DNA of 12,032 nucleotides from Ignavibacteria bacterium (GCA_018058125.1 JAGPCH010000013.1:1-12032); one strand, 5' to 3'; numbered from the stretch's first letter, positions 1-6,720 are shown. Translations and numbers: made by a program. The notes: generated by a model from the letters alone, not told the origin.

Positions 1-54
1 AACAAAAACAAAACAAAAACAAAAACAAAAACAAAAACAAAACAAAAACAAAAA
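1..54. repeat. (CAAAAA)n low-complexity tandem repeat
   Basis: Cytosines at 3, 9, 14, 20, 26, 32, 38, 43, 49 and 55 separate runs of five or occasionally four A. This is a hexamer tract with two pentamer variants, and it probably continues left of the window. It is intergenic, with no ORF, and lies about 120 bp before the GxxExxY gene. The G-free strand bias could mark a slippage-prone spacer. No function can be assigned. Confidence 0.9.
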
Positions 55-109
55 CAATTAAAAATTTGAAATGTATAAATTAGCTTGAAAAATTAAATTT
101 GAGGTTTTT

Positions 110-134
110 CTATGTGACCTATGTTCCTATGTGG
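110..134 (+). repeat. Short CTATGTG direct repeat in the leader of the GxxExxY gene
   Basis: Three near-copies of CTATGTG/CTATGTT lie head to tail at 110-118, 119-126 and 127-134 (spacings 9 and 8 bp). They are followed by a perfect palindrome GTTTTAAAAC at 143-152, then the ribosome-binding site. From memory, similar CTxTGTG-type repeats precede GxxExxY genes in other genomes. I cannot verify this here. The repeat may be a cis element of the gene or part of a mobile unit. Confidence 0.5.
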
Positions 135-159
135 TTAAAAAAGTTTTAAAACTATTAAA

Positions 160-167
160 GGAAGGAG
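160..167 (+). promoter_or_regulatory. Strong Shine-Dalgarno for the GxxExxY gene
   Basis: GGAAGGAG lies 6 nt upstream of the ATG at 174 and fixes that start. It stands out because most plus-strand genes in this window have A/T-rich leaders with no Shine-Dalgarno. Confidence 0.75.
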
Positions 168-173
168 TATAAG

Positions 174-584
174 ATGGAAGTAACAAAGAGGTTTCTTGAT
201 GAATTGGGCTATAATGTTATTGGTGCTGCCATAGAGGTGCACAAAGAGCTGGGACCCGGATTGCTGGAAAGTGTTTACCATAGTTGTATGTGTCATGAAT
301 TGCATTTAAGAAAAATAAATTTCATCTCAGAAATGAAGATCCCCATACAATTCAAAGGTCTTAAAATGAATGTTGATCTCAGATGTGATTTTTTTATTGA
401 AAATACATTTGTGACGGAGATAAAGGCAGTAAAGAAAATAGAGCCAATACATGAAGCGCAGTTGATCTCTTATCTGAAATTATTAAAAGTACCAAAAGGT
501 ATTCTGATCAATTTTAACAGTTTTAATATTTTTAAAGATGGACAGAAAACTTATGTAAATGAATGGTATAGGAGCTTATCGTAA
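174..584 (+). CDS. GxxExxY family protein (PD-(D/E)XK nuclease-like fold)
   Basis: A 136-residue protein of the widespread GxxExxY family. The namesake motif is at residues 29-35 (G29, E32, Y35). A PD-(D/E)XK-like constellation follows: D72, then E82-x-K84 in TEIKAV, with downstream Q96 and Y100 in the AQLISYLK segment, and the typical LINFNS strand near 111-116. Length matches the family, so the gene looks intact. The ATG at 174 is fixed by a GGAAGGAG site 6 nt upstream. The fold suggests a nuclease-related nucleic-acid function, but the family has no firmly established role and is usually annotated as uncharacterised. The gene stands alone between a low-complexity tract and a broken DUF1003 gene, consistent with an accessory, mobile-type locus. 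Family call is confident; activity is inference. Confidence 0.9.
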   Translation: MEVTKRFLDELGYNVIGAAIEVHKELGPGLLESVYHSCMCHELHLRKINFISEMKIPIQFKGLKMNVDLRCDFFIENTFVTEIKAVKKIEPIHEAQLISYLKLLKVPKGILINFNSFNIFKDGQKTYVNEWYRSLS

Positions 585-659
585 CATTAGTTAATTGATT
601 TGGTTGTTTTAAATTTATAGGTCAAACTAAAAAGAAGTAATTAAAACTAAAACAACAAT

Positions 660-1120
660 ATGAAGCCGGAGCATCCAGTAACATTTAAAAGAGTTAAAAG
701 AAAAGTACGGACCTAGTAAAAATTTCAATGCCCATTTTAAAAGTATCCTTAGTAATCTTATCAAGCTAGCGTTGTGGATTACTGAGAACATAGGTAGTAT
801 GGGGTTTTTTATAATTATATTTGTGTGGACTATATTGTGGCTTGGATGGAATACGCTGGCTCGCCACGGACTGAGATTTGATCCTTTCCCCGGATTTGTG
901 TTGTGGCTGTTTATTTCTAATGTGATCCGGATCTTTTTTTATGCCTCTTATAATGATAGGTCAGAATATTCAGTCAGCTCATGCGGATGCAAGAGCACTG
1001 TCAGACTTTTATATTAACACTAAAACCGAAGCTGAGATAGAAGCTATTATTGATCATCTTGAGAATCAAAATAAACTTATACTTGAGATATTGAACAGAA
1101 TAAATGATAAGAAAAGCTGA
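660..1120 (+). pseudogene. DUF1003 membrane protein, broken by two single-base homopolymer frameshifts
   Basis: Three reading frames join into one DUF1003-type protein of about 152 residues. The N-terminus starts at ATG 660 (MKPEHPVTFK). The run AAAA at 687-690 shifts the frame, and one base fewer would continue as ELKEKYGPSKNF and on through LALWITENIGSMGFF. The central part carries two membrane segments and the family signature FDPFPGFVLWLFISN (about 880-925). A T7 run at 934-940 shifts the frame again, and six T would continue as MPLIMIGQN, then a helical tail to the TGA at 1118-1120. The unbroken central ORF alone can only start at TTG 772. Either the gene is decaying or the sequence has two homopolymer errors. 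Both shifts are one extra base in a run, which favours sequencing or assembly error. Function of the family is unknown; membrane location is clear. Confidence 0.85.
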
Positions 1121-1129
1121 ATACAGGAA

Positions 1130-1684
1130 TTATTTTTTTTTCTGCTTTGTGTTTATCACCTCACCCGTTTCAGCATTAATTCTCATCTGAGCTTTACCCG
1201 TTTTCAAAAAAAGCCAGAAATTATATTCCCATGAGTTTCTGTTTTTAAGAAATCTCCATTTTAAAGTCTTTTGTCCTGTTCTCTCTTCTGCTGTTCTTTT
1301 TGATTCGGAAAAAGGAATAAAACTCTTTCCGGGATCAATTTCATATTCAAATGGTCCTTCATCAGCATCAATCCTCAGCAAAGAATTATCCTCACAGGAT
1401 AGTTCTACTTTAAATGTATTGTTGTCAGTTCCCATGGCTTCAATTACCCAGACGGGAATATCTTTCTTAAATTTCATTTCCGCCTTTGTAACATTGCCTC
1501 CTGTAAGCTGTATAACCTGATCAATTGCAGATTTTATATCTGTATTCTTTATATGATTTTTATAAGGAAAATTATAAGAGGTTTTACTATATTTGCTCTT
1601 CAGATAATTATCTTTAAAATTAAAACCTGAAACGATTAACATCAGAATCAGAATTGCAAGTTGTAATAAATTTCGTTTGTTCAT
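1130..1684 (-). CDS. Membrane-anchored or exported protein with two PepSY-like lobes
   Basis: A 184-residue protein starting with a basic N-terminus and a hydrophobic segment (residues 5-20, LLQLAILILMLIV), so probably a signal anchor or signal peptide. The rest would lie outside the cytoplasmic membrane. Two lobes look PepSY-like: residues 50-107 (helix, then PVWVIEAMG and a strand ending SLLRIDADEG) and residues 126-177 (helix, then YNFWLFLKTG and MRINAETGEVI). The ATG at 1684 was chosen over an upstream ATG at 1747 because GGAG lies about 6 nt before it and the hydrophobic segment then begins right away. It is transcribed away from the SPFH/zinc-ribbon block, with only 69 bp between the two starts. 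PepSY domains are associated with inhibition of secreted peptidases in some proteins; that role is not shown here. Product otherwise unrecognised. Confidence 0.75.
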   Translation of the reverse strand: MNKRNLLQLAILILMLIVSGFNFKDNYLKSKYSKTSYNFPYKNHIKNTDIKSAIDQVIQLTGGNVTKAEMKFKKDIPVWVIEAMGTDNNTFKVELSCEDNSLLRIDADEGPFEYEIDPGKSFIPFSESKRTAEERTGQKTLKWRFLKNRNSWEYNFWLFLKTGKAQMRINAETGEVINTKQKKK

Positions 1685-1753
1685 TTCATCTCCATATTTA
1701 ATTCTCGTTAACAATTTAAATTTTTTTGAATTAAAAATAAAACCCAATAAATC

Positions 1754-2278
1754 ATGAGCGATTTACAATCAAAACTGGAACAGGTAAAAGCCGGTGAAAC
1801 CTTTCTTGAAAAGATCAAAAGATACATACCGGGATATGACGGATACGTCAACAGGGATAATACCCGTGAACTCGATACACAACTCAGAGCAAAACTCGCC
1901 GACAAGTTGGAAGAAAATAAAACTAAACTGAAAAATATTATACTTCAATTATCCGAAGACGGAAAGCTTTTGGAAACTTCAGGCCTGGATAAACTCGAAA
2001 AGAAAAATGAAAATGCTATTGCTCAGTTTAAATCTGCAGCCAGAGGTTACAGCGGTCTTTTCGATGTTACGAAGATCAGCGAATCACAGCTTAATCAGTT
2101 GTATGAATTTGATTACAATATGTTTTCTTATGTGGAAAATCTGAATAACAGTTTTGCTGATCTCGAAACTAAAGTTAAATCAAAAGAAGAAGTGAAAAGC
2201 TATGTTTCACAACTTTCACAGACACTCGATGATCTTCTGAAAAAATTTGATGAAAGAGAAAACATTCTCCGAAGTTAA
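1754..2278 (+). CDS. Helical coiled-coil protein, first gene of the SPFH/zinc-ribbon cluster
   Basis: A 174-residue, charged, almost wholly helical cytoplasmic protein with no membrane segment or signal. The N-terminal part includes an IPGYDGY motif (about 24-30), followed by a polar RELDTQLRAKLADKL helix. Further heptad-rich helices run at about 48-95 and 130-170. It has one tryptophan-free chain and no cysteine. The ATG at 1754 lacks a Shine-Dalgarno, as do the next four genes. I do not recognise a named family. Similar IPGY...R..D..LR helical proteins are, from memory, seen beside SPFH proteins. Its position upstream of a YdjI-like SPFH gene is where Bacillus carries the coiled-coil membrane-stress protein PspA (ydjF), so an analogous scaffold role is a reasonable inference, not a demonstrated homology. 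Confidence 0.7.
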   Translation: MSDLQSKLEQVKAGETFLEKIKRYIPGYDGYVNRDNTRELDTQLRAKLADKLEENKTKLKNIILQLSEDGKLLETSGLDKLEKKNENAIAQFKSAARGYSGLFDVTKISESQLNQLYEFDYNMFSYVENLNNSFADLETKVKSKEEVKSYVSQLSQTLDDLLKKFDERENILRS

Positions 2279-2333
2279 AACGATTGAATCAATTTTATCT
2301 TACTTTAATTTTTTAATTTAAATAAATAATAAA

Positions 2334-3317
2334 ATGGCATTTATAGACGTAGTACAATTTTTTGATGAAACCGGTAAGACTATGGTTCATCGCGAGCCGC
2401 AGGACGGTTCATCTTCATACAGACTCGGCACTCAGCTGATAGTTCAGGATTCACAATCCGCAATATTTTACAGAGACGGAAAAGCGCTTGATGAATTTCA
2501 GGCAGGCAGGCATACTCTTACAACTGAGAACATACCTTTGCTTACAAAACTGATCAGTCTTCCATTCGGTGGAACTTCGCCATTCCAGTCACAGATATAT
2601 TTCATCTCATTAAAAAAATTCATAGACCTGAAATGGGGAACAAAGTCTCCGATCAATTTCAAGGATTCAGAATTGACATACGTTCAGCTCAGAGCCTCCG
2701 GAAAATTTTCGATCAGAATTACAAACCCAAGACAGTTTATGATGGAGATAGTTTCCACTCAGGGACTTTATACGACTAATGAGATAGAAGATTATCTCAG
2801 AGATGCAATTGTTTCTAAACTTAATGGTGTACTCGGAAAAAATCTTAAGACTGTTTTCGAACTCGGGCAATATTATTCACAGATCGAATCAGGTGTAAAA
2901 GCCGAAGTAACTGACTTCTTTAATTCTATGGGTATAGAATTGACAGATCTGATTATAGTCGGCATAGTACCACCGGAAGAAGTACAGGAAAAGATCAATG
3001 AAAGAAGTTCTATGGGAGCAGTAGGAAATCTCGATAATTATATGAAATTCAAAACAGCAGGCGCAATAGAGAAAGCTGCGGAGAACGAAGGCGGAGGATT
3101 AGGAGCAGCCGGTGTAGGTCTGGGAGCCGGTATGACAATGGCTAACATGATGGGACAGCAAATGTCAAATCAGAATCAGGGCGGTCAGCCTCAGCCTAAG
3201 ATCACATCAGATGAAATTATGACAACAATTGAAAAACTGGGAAAGATGAAGACTGACGGACTGATTACACAGGAAGAATTTGATGCAAAGAAAAAGGATC
3301 TGTTAGCTAAGTTATGA
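2334..3317 (+). CDS. SPFH/band-7 domain protein with C-terminal SHOCT motif (YdjI-like)
   Basis: A 327-residue protein of the YdjI type, often annotated as virion-core-protein-like SPFH. The N-terminal region (1-65) opens with MAFIDVVQFFDE and the QLIVQDSQSAIFYRDGK strand pair. The SPFH core spans about 66-225, including YVQLRASGKFSIRITNPRQF and the helix ending GIVPPEEVQEKINERSS. A glycine-, methionine- and glutamine-rich linker (about 251-288) follows, then a SHOCT helix pair (293-327) with the characteristic GLITQEEFDAKKKDLL. There is no transmembrane segment, so membrane attachment would be peripheral. SPFH proteins oligomerise on membranes and form microdomains. In Bacillus the homologue belongs to the PspA-linked membrane-stress locus. 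It lies 55 bp after the coiled-coil gene and 61 bp before the first zinc-ribbon gene, consistent with one operon. Confidence 0.92.
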   Translation: MAFIDVVQFFDETGKTMVHREPQDGSSSYRLGTQLIVQDSQSAIFYRDGKALDEFQAGRHTLTTENIPLLTKLISLPFGGTSPFQSQIYFISLKKFIDLKWGTKSPINFKDSELTYVQLRASGKFSIRITNPRQFMMEIVSTQGLYTTNEIEDYLRDAIVSKLNGVLGKNLKTVFELGQYYSQIESGVKAEVTDFFNSMGIELTDLIIVGIVPPEEVQEKINERSSMGAVGNLDNYMKFKTAGAIEKAAENEGGGLGAAGVGLGAGMTMANMMGQQMSNQNQGGQPQPKITSDEIMTTIEKLGKMKTDGLITQEEFDAKKKDLLAKL

Positions 3318-3378
3318 TTGAAAAGATTTAATTAGAATGGTTTTCATTTTTAACATTTAATATAAAAGCATTTAATAA

Positions 3379-4203
3379 TTGACTGACGAAATTATCTCGG
3401 GTACAATTCTATGCCCTCAATGCGGCGGTGAGAATAAAATGCCGGCTGATGAAAGATTCACTGAGTGTGAATACTGCGGGTCGGTTATTTATATAGATAA
3501 GAGAAAAGTTGTGAATCACTATGTTGTGAATTCAAATTTTTCCAAAGAACAGGCAGAAGGCAATCTCAGAAGATGGATGGCGGGAAATTTTCATGTGAAA
3601 GATCTGGATAAACTTGCGCAGATCTCTCAGGTTACTTTTTATTATTTTCCCTTATGGTATTTCAAGACTAAAGACAGTTCGGGTGATAAGATACATCTTC
3701 AGCCGGCACACTCAACTCCAATTTCGGAAATAAAAAATATTCAGATACCGGCCGGTAATCTTAAAACTTTCAATAAGACGGATTTTGATAAAAAAGACTT
3801 TGTCAGTCCGGATGTTTTGTACGGCTCGGCTAAAAGCTGGCTTGTACAGTCCGGCATAAACGAAGATACAATATCTGAATCTTTTCTTGTACATGTTCCA
3901 TTTTATCAGTTTTATTATAACTATAATGGAAAGCAGTTTTCAGCAATGGTAGAGGCTTCATCCGGGAAAGTATATGCAAACATCTGGCCGTCAAAAAGCG
4001 AGATGCCATTCAGGATTTTATTTGCTGCGGCGATTCTGATATTTTTACTCGCCAGCATTGCTTCATACGGAATTGCTTTTATGATTGAAAGTGAGATCTC
4101 TGAGACAACTCTGATAATGGGTGAAATGCTAAAGCTGGGTTTTTATTTTATAGCTGCTATACCGCTAATAGCTGCTGCTTATTATGTCGCAAAGAAAGTT
4201 TAA
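3379..4203 (+). CDS. Zinc-ribbon membrane protein 1
   Basis: A 274-residue protein with an N-terminal zinc ribbon (C12, C15, C30, C33 in CPQC...CEYC). A soluble middle then holds two copies of a unit made of a helix with a tryptophan followed by a strand ending in an aromatic-proline motif: W66 to YYFPLW (88-93), and W154 to VHVPFY (171-176). The second is followed by QFSAMVEASSGKVYANIWP. Two membrane segments close the protein (about 211-236 and 251-271), making a C-terminal hairpin with the ribbon probably cytosolic. The start must be TTG at 3379, because no ATG or GTG precedes the first cysteine pair in frame; TTG ACT GAC GAA resembles the starts of the two paralogues. Related to zinc-ribbon proteins of the YdjG kind. 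Function unknown. Confidence 0.85.
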   Translation: MTDEIISGTILCPQCGGENKMPADERFTECEYCGSVIYIDKRKVVNHYVVNSNFSKEQAEGNLRRWMAGNFHVKDLDKLAQISQVTFYYFPLWYFKTKDSSGDKIHLQPAHSTPISEIKNIQIPAGNLKTFNKTDFDKKDFVSPDVLYGSAKSWLVQSGINEDTISESFLVHVPFYQFYYNYNGKQFSAMVEASSGKVYANIWPSKSEMPFRILFAAAILIFLLASIASYGIAFMIESEISETTLIMGEMLKLGFYFIAAIPLIAAAYYVAKKV

Positions 4204-4221
4204 AATTAAAAAATTCACTGA

Positions 4222-5370
4222 ATGTCAGAAGCAACAACCCAACAACAAACTACCGAGCAGGCAATCAAGCTAAAAAAAGAAAAAGTCGTTAAAGGCATTA
4301 CCTGTCCTTCATGCAACGGCGAGCTTGATATCAACGAAGGTCTTCGTTCATTCAATTGCAAGTACTGCGGAACACTACTCCTTACCAAAGGAGAATCAGG
4401 TACTCTTAAATTTTATGTCCCGAGAAAATTAAAAAAAGACGATGCTATTGCCAAAGCTAAAAACTGGCTCAGCAAAGGAATGTCCAAAGCAAAAGGACTT
4501 AGCACCGGCGCAAAGATCGAAGATGCTTTTTTGGTTTTTATTCCTTATTGGAGAGTAAGAGCAGATGTGGTCGGATGGATATTCGGGCAGGAGAAAAAAA
4601 CCCGTACTTCAAACGGTAGAACGACTACATATTATGTGGACGTTGAAAGAAAGATCCAGAATTCTTTTGACCGGACTTATTCGGCATGTGATGTTGCAGA
4701 GCTCGGCGTTAAAAAAATCAATCTTACCGGAGATACAATACTTCCTGTAGATTTTGAATCGCTGCAAAGAGAAGGCATGATGTTCAATATTATAGCTTCA
4801 GAAAAAGAAGCATTTGAATTTGCCAAAAATAATTTTGCAGCCGAATCGAGAAATTCAGTAAGCCTTTATAATGTAACCTTTGAACATTTCGATCTTGTAA
4901 GGGAAAATATTGATATAGTGTATTATCCGCTTTGGGTAATTCGATACAGCTTTGAGAACAGGACTTATCAGGTTGTGGTGGATGGAGAGGACGGAACTAT
5001 ATGCTACGGTAAAGCTCCCGGAAATAATCTTTACAGAGCGATCATAGGAATTTTAAGTACAGGAGCGGGAATGTTCCTGGCAACTTTTTTTGGGCTGTTT
5101 GTTTTGTTTGCAGTAGATGAAAAGTTTCCTTTTATCGCTTTTCTGTTTTCATTTATAATTGGGATGTTTTTGATCAGCAGAGGATATAAAAAATTCAGAT
5201 ACGGCGGAGAAGTAGAGGAAGGAACGGGATTGGATGAAAGTACAACAAATTCTAATGTGATCAATAAAAACGAATTTATGAAATCGGAAGGATTTGGAAT
5301 TGCTAAGAATGTAGCTGCATCGGTAGTTATTGGAAGCGTGATTAGCTCGCTTTTGAATTCGAGAAGATGA
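4222..5370 (+). CDS. Zinc-ribbon membrane protein 2
   Basis: A 382-residue paralogue of the preceding gene, starting 18 bp after its stop. A polar Gln/Thr-rich and Lys-rich leader (1-25) precedes the zinc ribbon (C28, C31, C46, C49). Two tryptophan-helix plus P-x-W units follow. The first runs from W82 to FIPYW (106-110), with RVRADVVGWIFG and an inserted TSNGRTTTYY hairpin. The second is a helix around 195-205, then YYPLW (234-238) and the strands YQVVVDGEDGTICYGKAPG. Two membrane segments lie at about 272-297 and 302-320. A cytosolic tail ends in a second weakly hydrophobic stretch (VAASVVIGSVISSLL, about 364-378) which could associate with membrane. The ATG at 4222 has no Shine-Dalgarno. 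Probably acts with the SPFH protein at the inner membrane; no enzymatic motif was seen. Confidence 0.85.
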   Translation: MSEATTQQQTTEQAIKLKKEKVVKGITCPSCNGELDINEGLRSFNCKYCGTLLLTKGESGTLKFYVPRKLKKDDAIAKAKNWLSKGMSKAKGLSTGAKIEDAFLVFIPYWRVRADVVGWIFGQEKKTRTSNGRTTTYYVDVERKIQNSFDRTYSACDVAELGVKKINLTGDTILPVDFESLQREGMMFNIIASEKEAFEFAKNNFAAESRNSVSLYNVTFEHFDLVRENIDIVYYPLWVIRYSFENRTYQVVVDGEDGTICYGKAPGNNLYRAIIGILSTGAGMFLATFFGLFVLFAVDEKFPFIAFLFSFIIGMFLISRGYKKFRYGGEVEEGTGLDESTTNSNVINKNEFMKSEGFGIAKNVAASVVIGSVISSLLNSRR

Positions 5371-5375
5371 TTTCG

Positions 5376-5408
5376 ATTTTGGATTTTTGATCTTTCATTT
5401 TGGATTTT
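5376..5408. repeat. Direct repeat ATTTTGGATTTT (two copies, period 21)
   Basis: The 12-mer ATTTTGGATTTT occurs at 5376-5387 and 5397-5408, just after the stop of the zinc-ribbon 2 gene. Together with the 7-bp array that follows, it makes this 104-bp gap the largest within the cluster. Possibly remains of a longer array. Confidence 0.65.
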
Positions 5409-5433
5409 CAATTGATTTTTCTCTATTGGAAAA

Positions 5434-5468
5434 TACACAATACACAATACACAATACACAATACACAA
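5434..5468. repeat. Five perfect 7-bp tandem copies (TACACAA) before a start codon
   Basis: Units at 5434, 5441, 5448, 5455 and 5462 are identical, and a degenerate sixth (TACTAAA) runs into the ATG at 5475. The array ends 6 nt before the start and fills the place of the ribosome-binding and upstream spacer region. Copy-number change would alter spacing upstream of the zinc-ribbon 3 gene. Confidence 0.9.
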
Positions 5469-5474
5469 TACTAA

Positions 5475-6083
5475 ATGTCTGACTTTAAATTAGAAGCTGT
5501 AAAATGCAAGCAATGCGGAAGCGGTTTGGTGGTGGAAGTAAATGATAATATTGTTTACTGTACAAGCTGCGGAAGCGGATTCGAAATTATTAATGGCGAA
5601 ATGACTCCGATCGAAATTAATTTTGCAGCGGCTGCTATAAGAGGAGAGGGAGAAGTTGTTTATAAACCATTCTGGCTGTTAAGAACCAATCTGAATATAA
5701 TGGAAAGAAATGCTTCCGGTAATTTTCTTAAGAATATTTTTGGAGGGAGTAATGATAATACTAGCGGCGAAATTTTGTTTTACATTCCAGCTTTTTACTG
5801 CTCTCTGGATGTAATGAAAAATCTTGCAACAGAATTTACAATTAAAAATCCTGTTGCCTCACCTCAGAAGTATAATGTAAAACTAACGGGATTTGCCTAT
5901 GGTAAAGAAGATGCTAAAAAACTTGCGGAGTTTATACTTATTTCAATGGAAGCAGAGAAAAGCGATGTCATGAAAGATTTTAATTACAAAATGGATTTTA
6001 CTTCATTTGAAATAGTTGGTATCCCGTTTTACAATACAGGAAACGGACAAATGAAAGATGCATTGCTTGGGTTAACTATCTGA
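5475..6083 (+). CDS. Zinc-ribbon protein 3, soluble
   Basis: A 202-residue third member of the zinc-ribbon set. C11, C14, C29 and C32 form the ribbon (CKQC...CTSC). The rest shows shortened versions of the same aromatic-proline unit, at YKPFW (63-67), YIPAF (103-107) and IPFY (about 187-190). There is no membrane segment or signal, so it should be cytosolic, unlike its two upstream paralogues, and could dock onto them. The linker around 80-97 is glycine/asparagine-rich. The gene is separated from the preceding one by 104 bp of repeats rather than the usual short gap, so it may have its own or a variable expression level. Its stop lies 7 bp from the stop of the convergent DinB-like gene. No named family beyond zinc ribbon; function unknown. 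Confidence 0.8.
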   Translation: MSDFKLEAVKCKQCGSGLVVEVNDNIVYCTSCGSGFEIINGEMTPIEINFAAAAIRGEGEVVYKPFWLLRTNLNIMERNASGNFLKNIFGGSNDNTSGEILFYIPAFYCSLDVMKNLATEFTIKNPVASPQKYNVKLTGFAYGKEDAKKLAEFILISMEAEKSDVMKDFNYKMDFTSFEIVGIPFYNTGNGQMKDALLGLTI

Positions 6084-6090
6084 TCAATAA

Positions 6091-6630
6091 TTATTTTTTT
6101 GTTTTCATCTTTTCATTGAACTCTTCAGATCCGCCTCTCGGAATAGAAAGACTCTTCCACTTAGAATTCTCTAAATGCTTGGCAATATATACAATCTGAC
6201 CGGTATGATAGCTGTAGTGAACTAATTGTCTGCTGATAGCCTGAAGGACAGTATGAGGTTCGTTTCGTATTGTCACTTCCTTAAAAAGATCTTCTTCCTT
6301 CAAAGATCCCAGAGCTTTAAACAAACAACTCCAGCCTGTTTCCCATCTCGAAATTATATCATCCTTGTCAGTGTAAAAAATCTTTTCAAATTCTTCATCC
6401 CGGTTTCGGTTTGGCTTCTCTCCGTCAGACGTAAGAAATTCTGTCCAGCGGGACAGCATATTACCGCTGAGATGCCTTACTATAATGGCTATGCTGTTTG
6501 ATTCTTCATCCGGCGACCAGAAGAAATCCTCATCCTTGATCTGTGAAAAAGCTTTATCTCCAAGGTCTTTGATCTTCCGGAATTCTGAAACTGAATTTTC
6601 GATAAAATTTTTATTTAGATTCTTTTCCAT
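6091..6630 (-). CDS. DinB-superfamily protein (DUF1572-like)
   Basis: A 179-residue four-helix-bundle protein of the DinB/YfiT superfamily. The segment SIAIIVRHLSGNMLSRWTEFLTSDGE (46-71) with N75-R-N-R is the signature of the DUF1572 branch. The expected metal-binding histidine triad is present: H53 in helix 2, and H138 and H142 in the last conserved helix (VHYSYHTGQIVYIAKHL). The family is metal-binding. Some relatives are thiol transferases, but substrate is unknown for this branch. The ATG at 6630 has only a weak AGGG-like site ahead of it. It converges on the zinc-ribbon 3 gene with 7 bp between stops, and lies downstream of the LPS operon on the same strand, separated by a hairpin, so it is probably a separate transcription unit. 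Confidence 0.88.
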   Translation of the reverse strand: MEKNLNKNFIENSVSEFRKIKDLGDKAFSQIKDEDFFWSPDEESNSIAIIVRHLSGNMLSRWTEFLTSDGEKPNRNRDEEFEKIFYTDKDDIISRWETGWSCLFKALGSLKEEDLFKEVTIRNEPHTVLQAISRQLVHYSYHTGQIVYIAKHLENSKWKSLSIPRGGSEEFNEKMKTKK

Positions 6631-6686
6631 AGTTTCCCTGTTTTTTTTTACTGTTAAATTTTTTTAATTAAATATAATAAATATCA

Positions 6687-6720
6687 ATGTAACTGCTTTG
6701 ATTACTTCAATGCGTTACAT
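6687..6720 (-). terminator. Hairpin at the 3' end of the LPS operon, possible terminator
   Basis: ATGTAAC (6687-6693) pairs perfectly with GTTACAT (6714-6720). An inner TTGA/TCAA stem closes a small loop, with a mismatched internal bulge. On the minus strand it begins at the last base of the OstA-like stop codon and is followed by an A/T-rich tract. The stem is not GC-rich and no clean U-run follows immediately, so the terminator role is tentative. Confidence 0.35.

Noticed and set aside
1..54. CRISPR array or centromere-like iterons
   Set aside because: Unit of only 5-6 bases with no unique spacers; simple microsatellite. The same reasoning excludes CRISPR for the 7-, 8-, 9- and 10-bp arrays.
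174..1120. Toxin-antitoxin or defence pair formed by the GxxExxY and DUF1003 genes
   Set aside because: The second gene is a broken membrane protein of a common stand-alone family; nothing links it to the first beyond adjacency.
1685..1747. Upstream ATG start for the PepSY-like protein (would give 205 residues)
   Set aside because: The added 21 residues are AT-rich leader codons without a domain, and a GGAG site sits before the internal ATG at 1684.
1708..1905. Minus-strand ORF across the divergent promoter region
   Set aside because: Overlaps the start of the helical protein and contains no recognisable domain; shadow frame.
4565..4750. Plus-strand 61-codon ORF inside the zinc-ribbon 2 gene
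   Set aside because: Out-of-frame within a clear coding gene.
5031..5468. Minus-strand ORF of 145 codons opening with CVLCIVYF-like residues
   Set aside because: Its N-terminus is only the translated 7-bp array and the rest is antisense to the zinc-ribbon 2 gene. It shows no domain or leader.
6226..6667. Two plus-strand ORFs over the DinB-like gene
   Set aside because: Antisense to a gene with its full histidine triad and signature motif.
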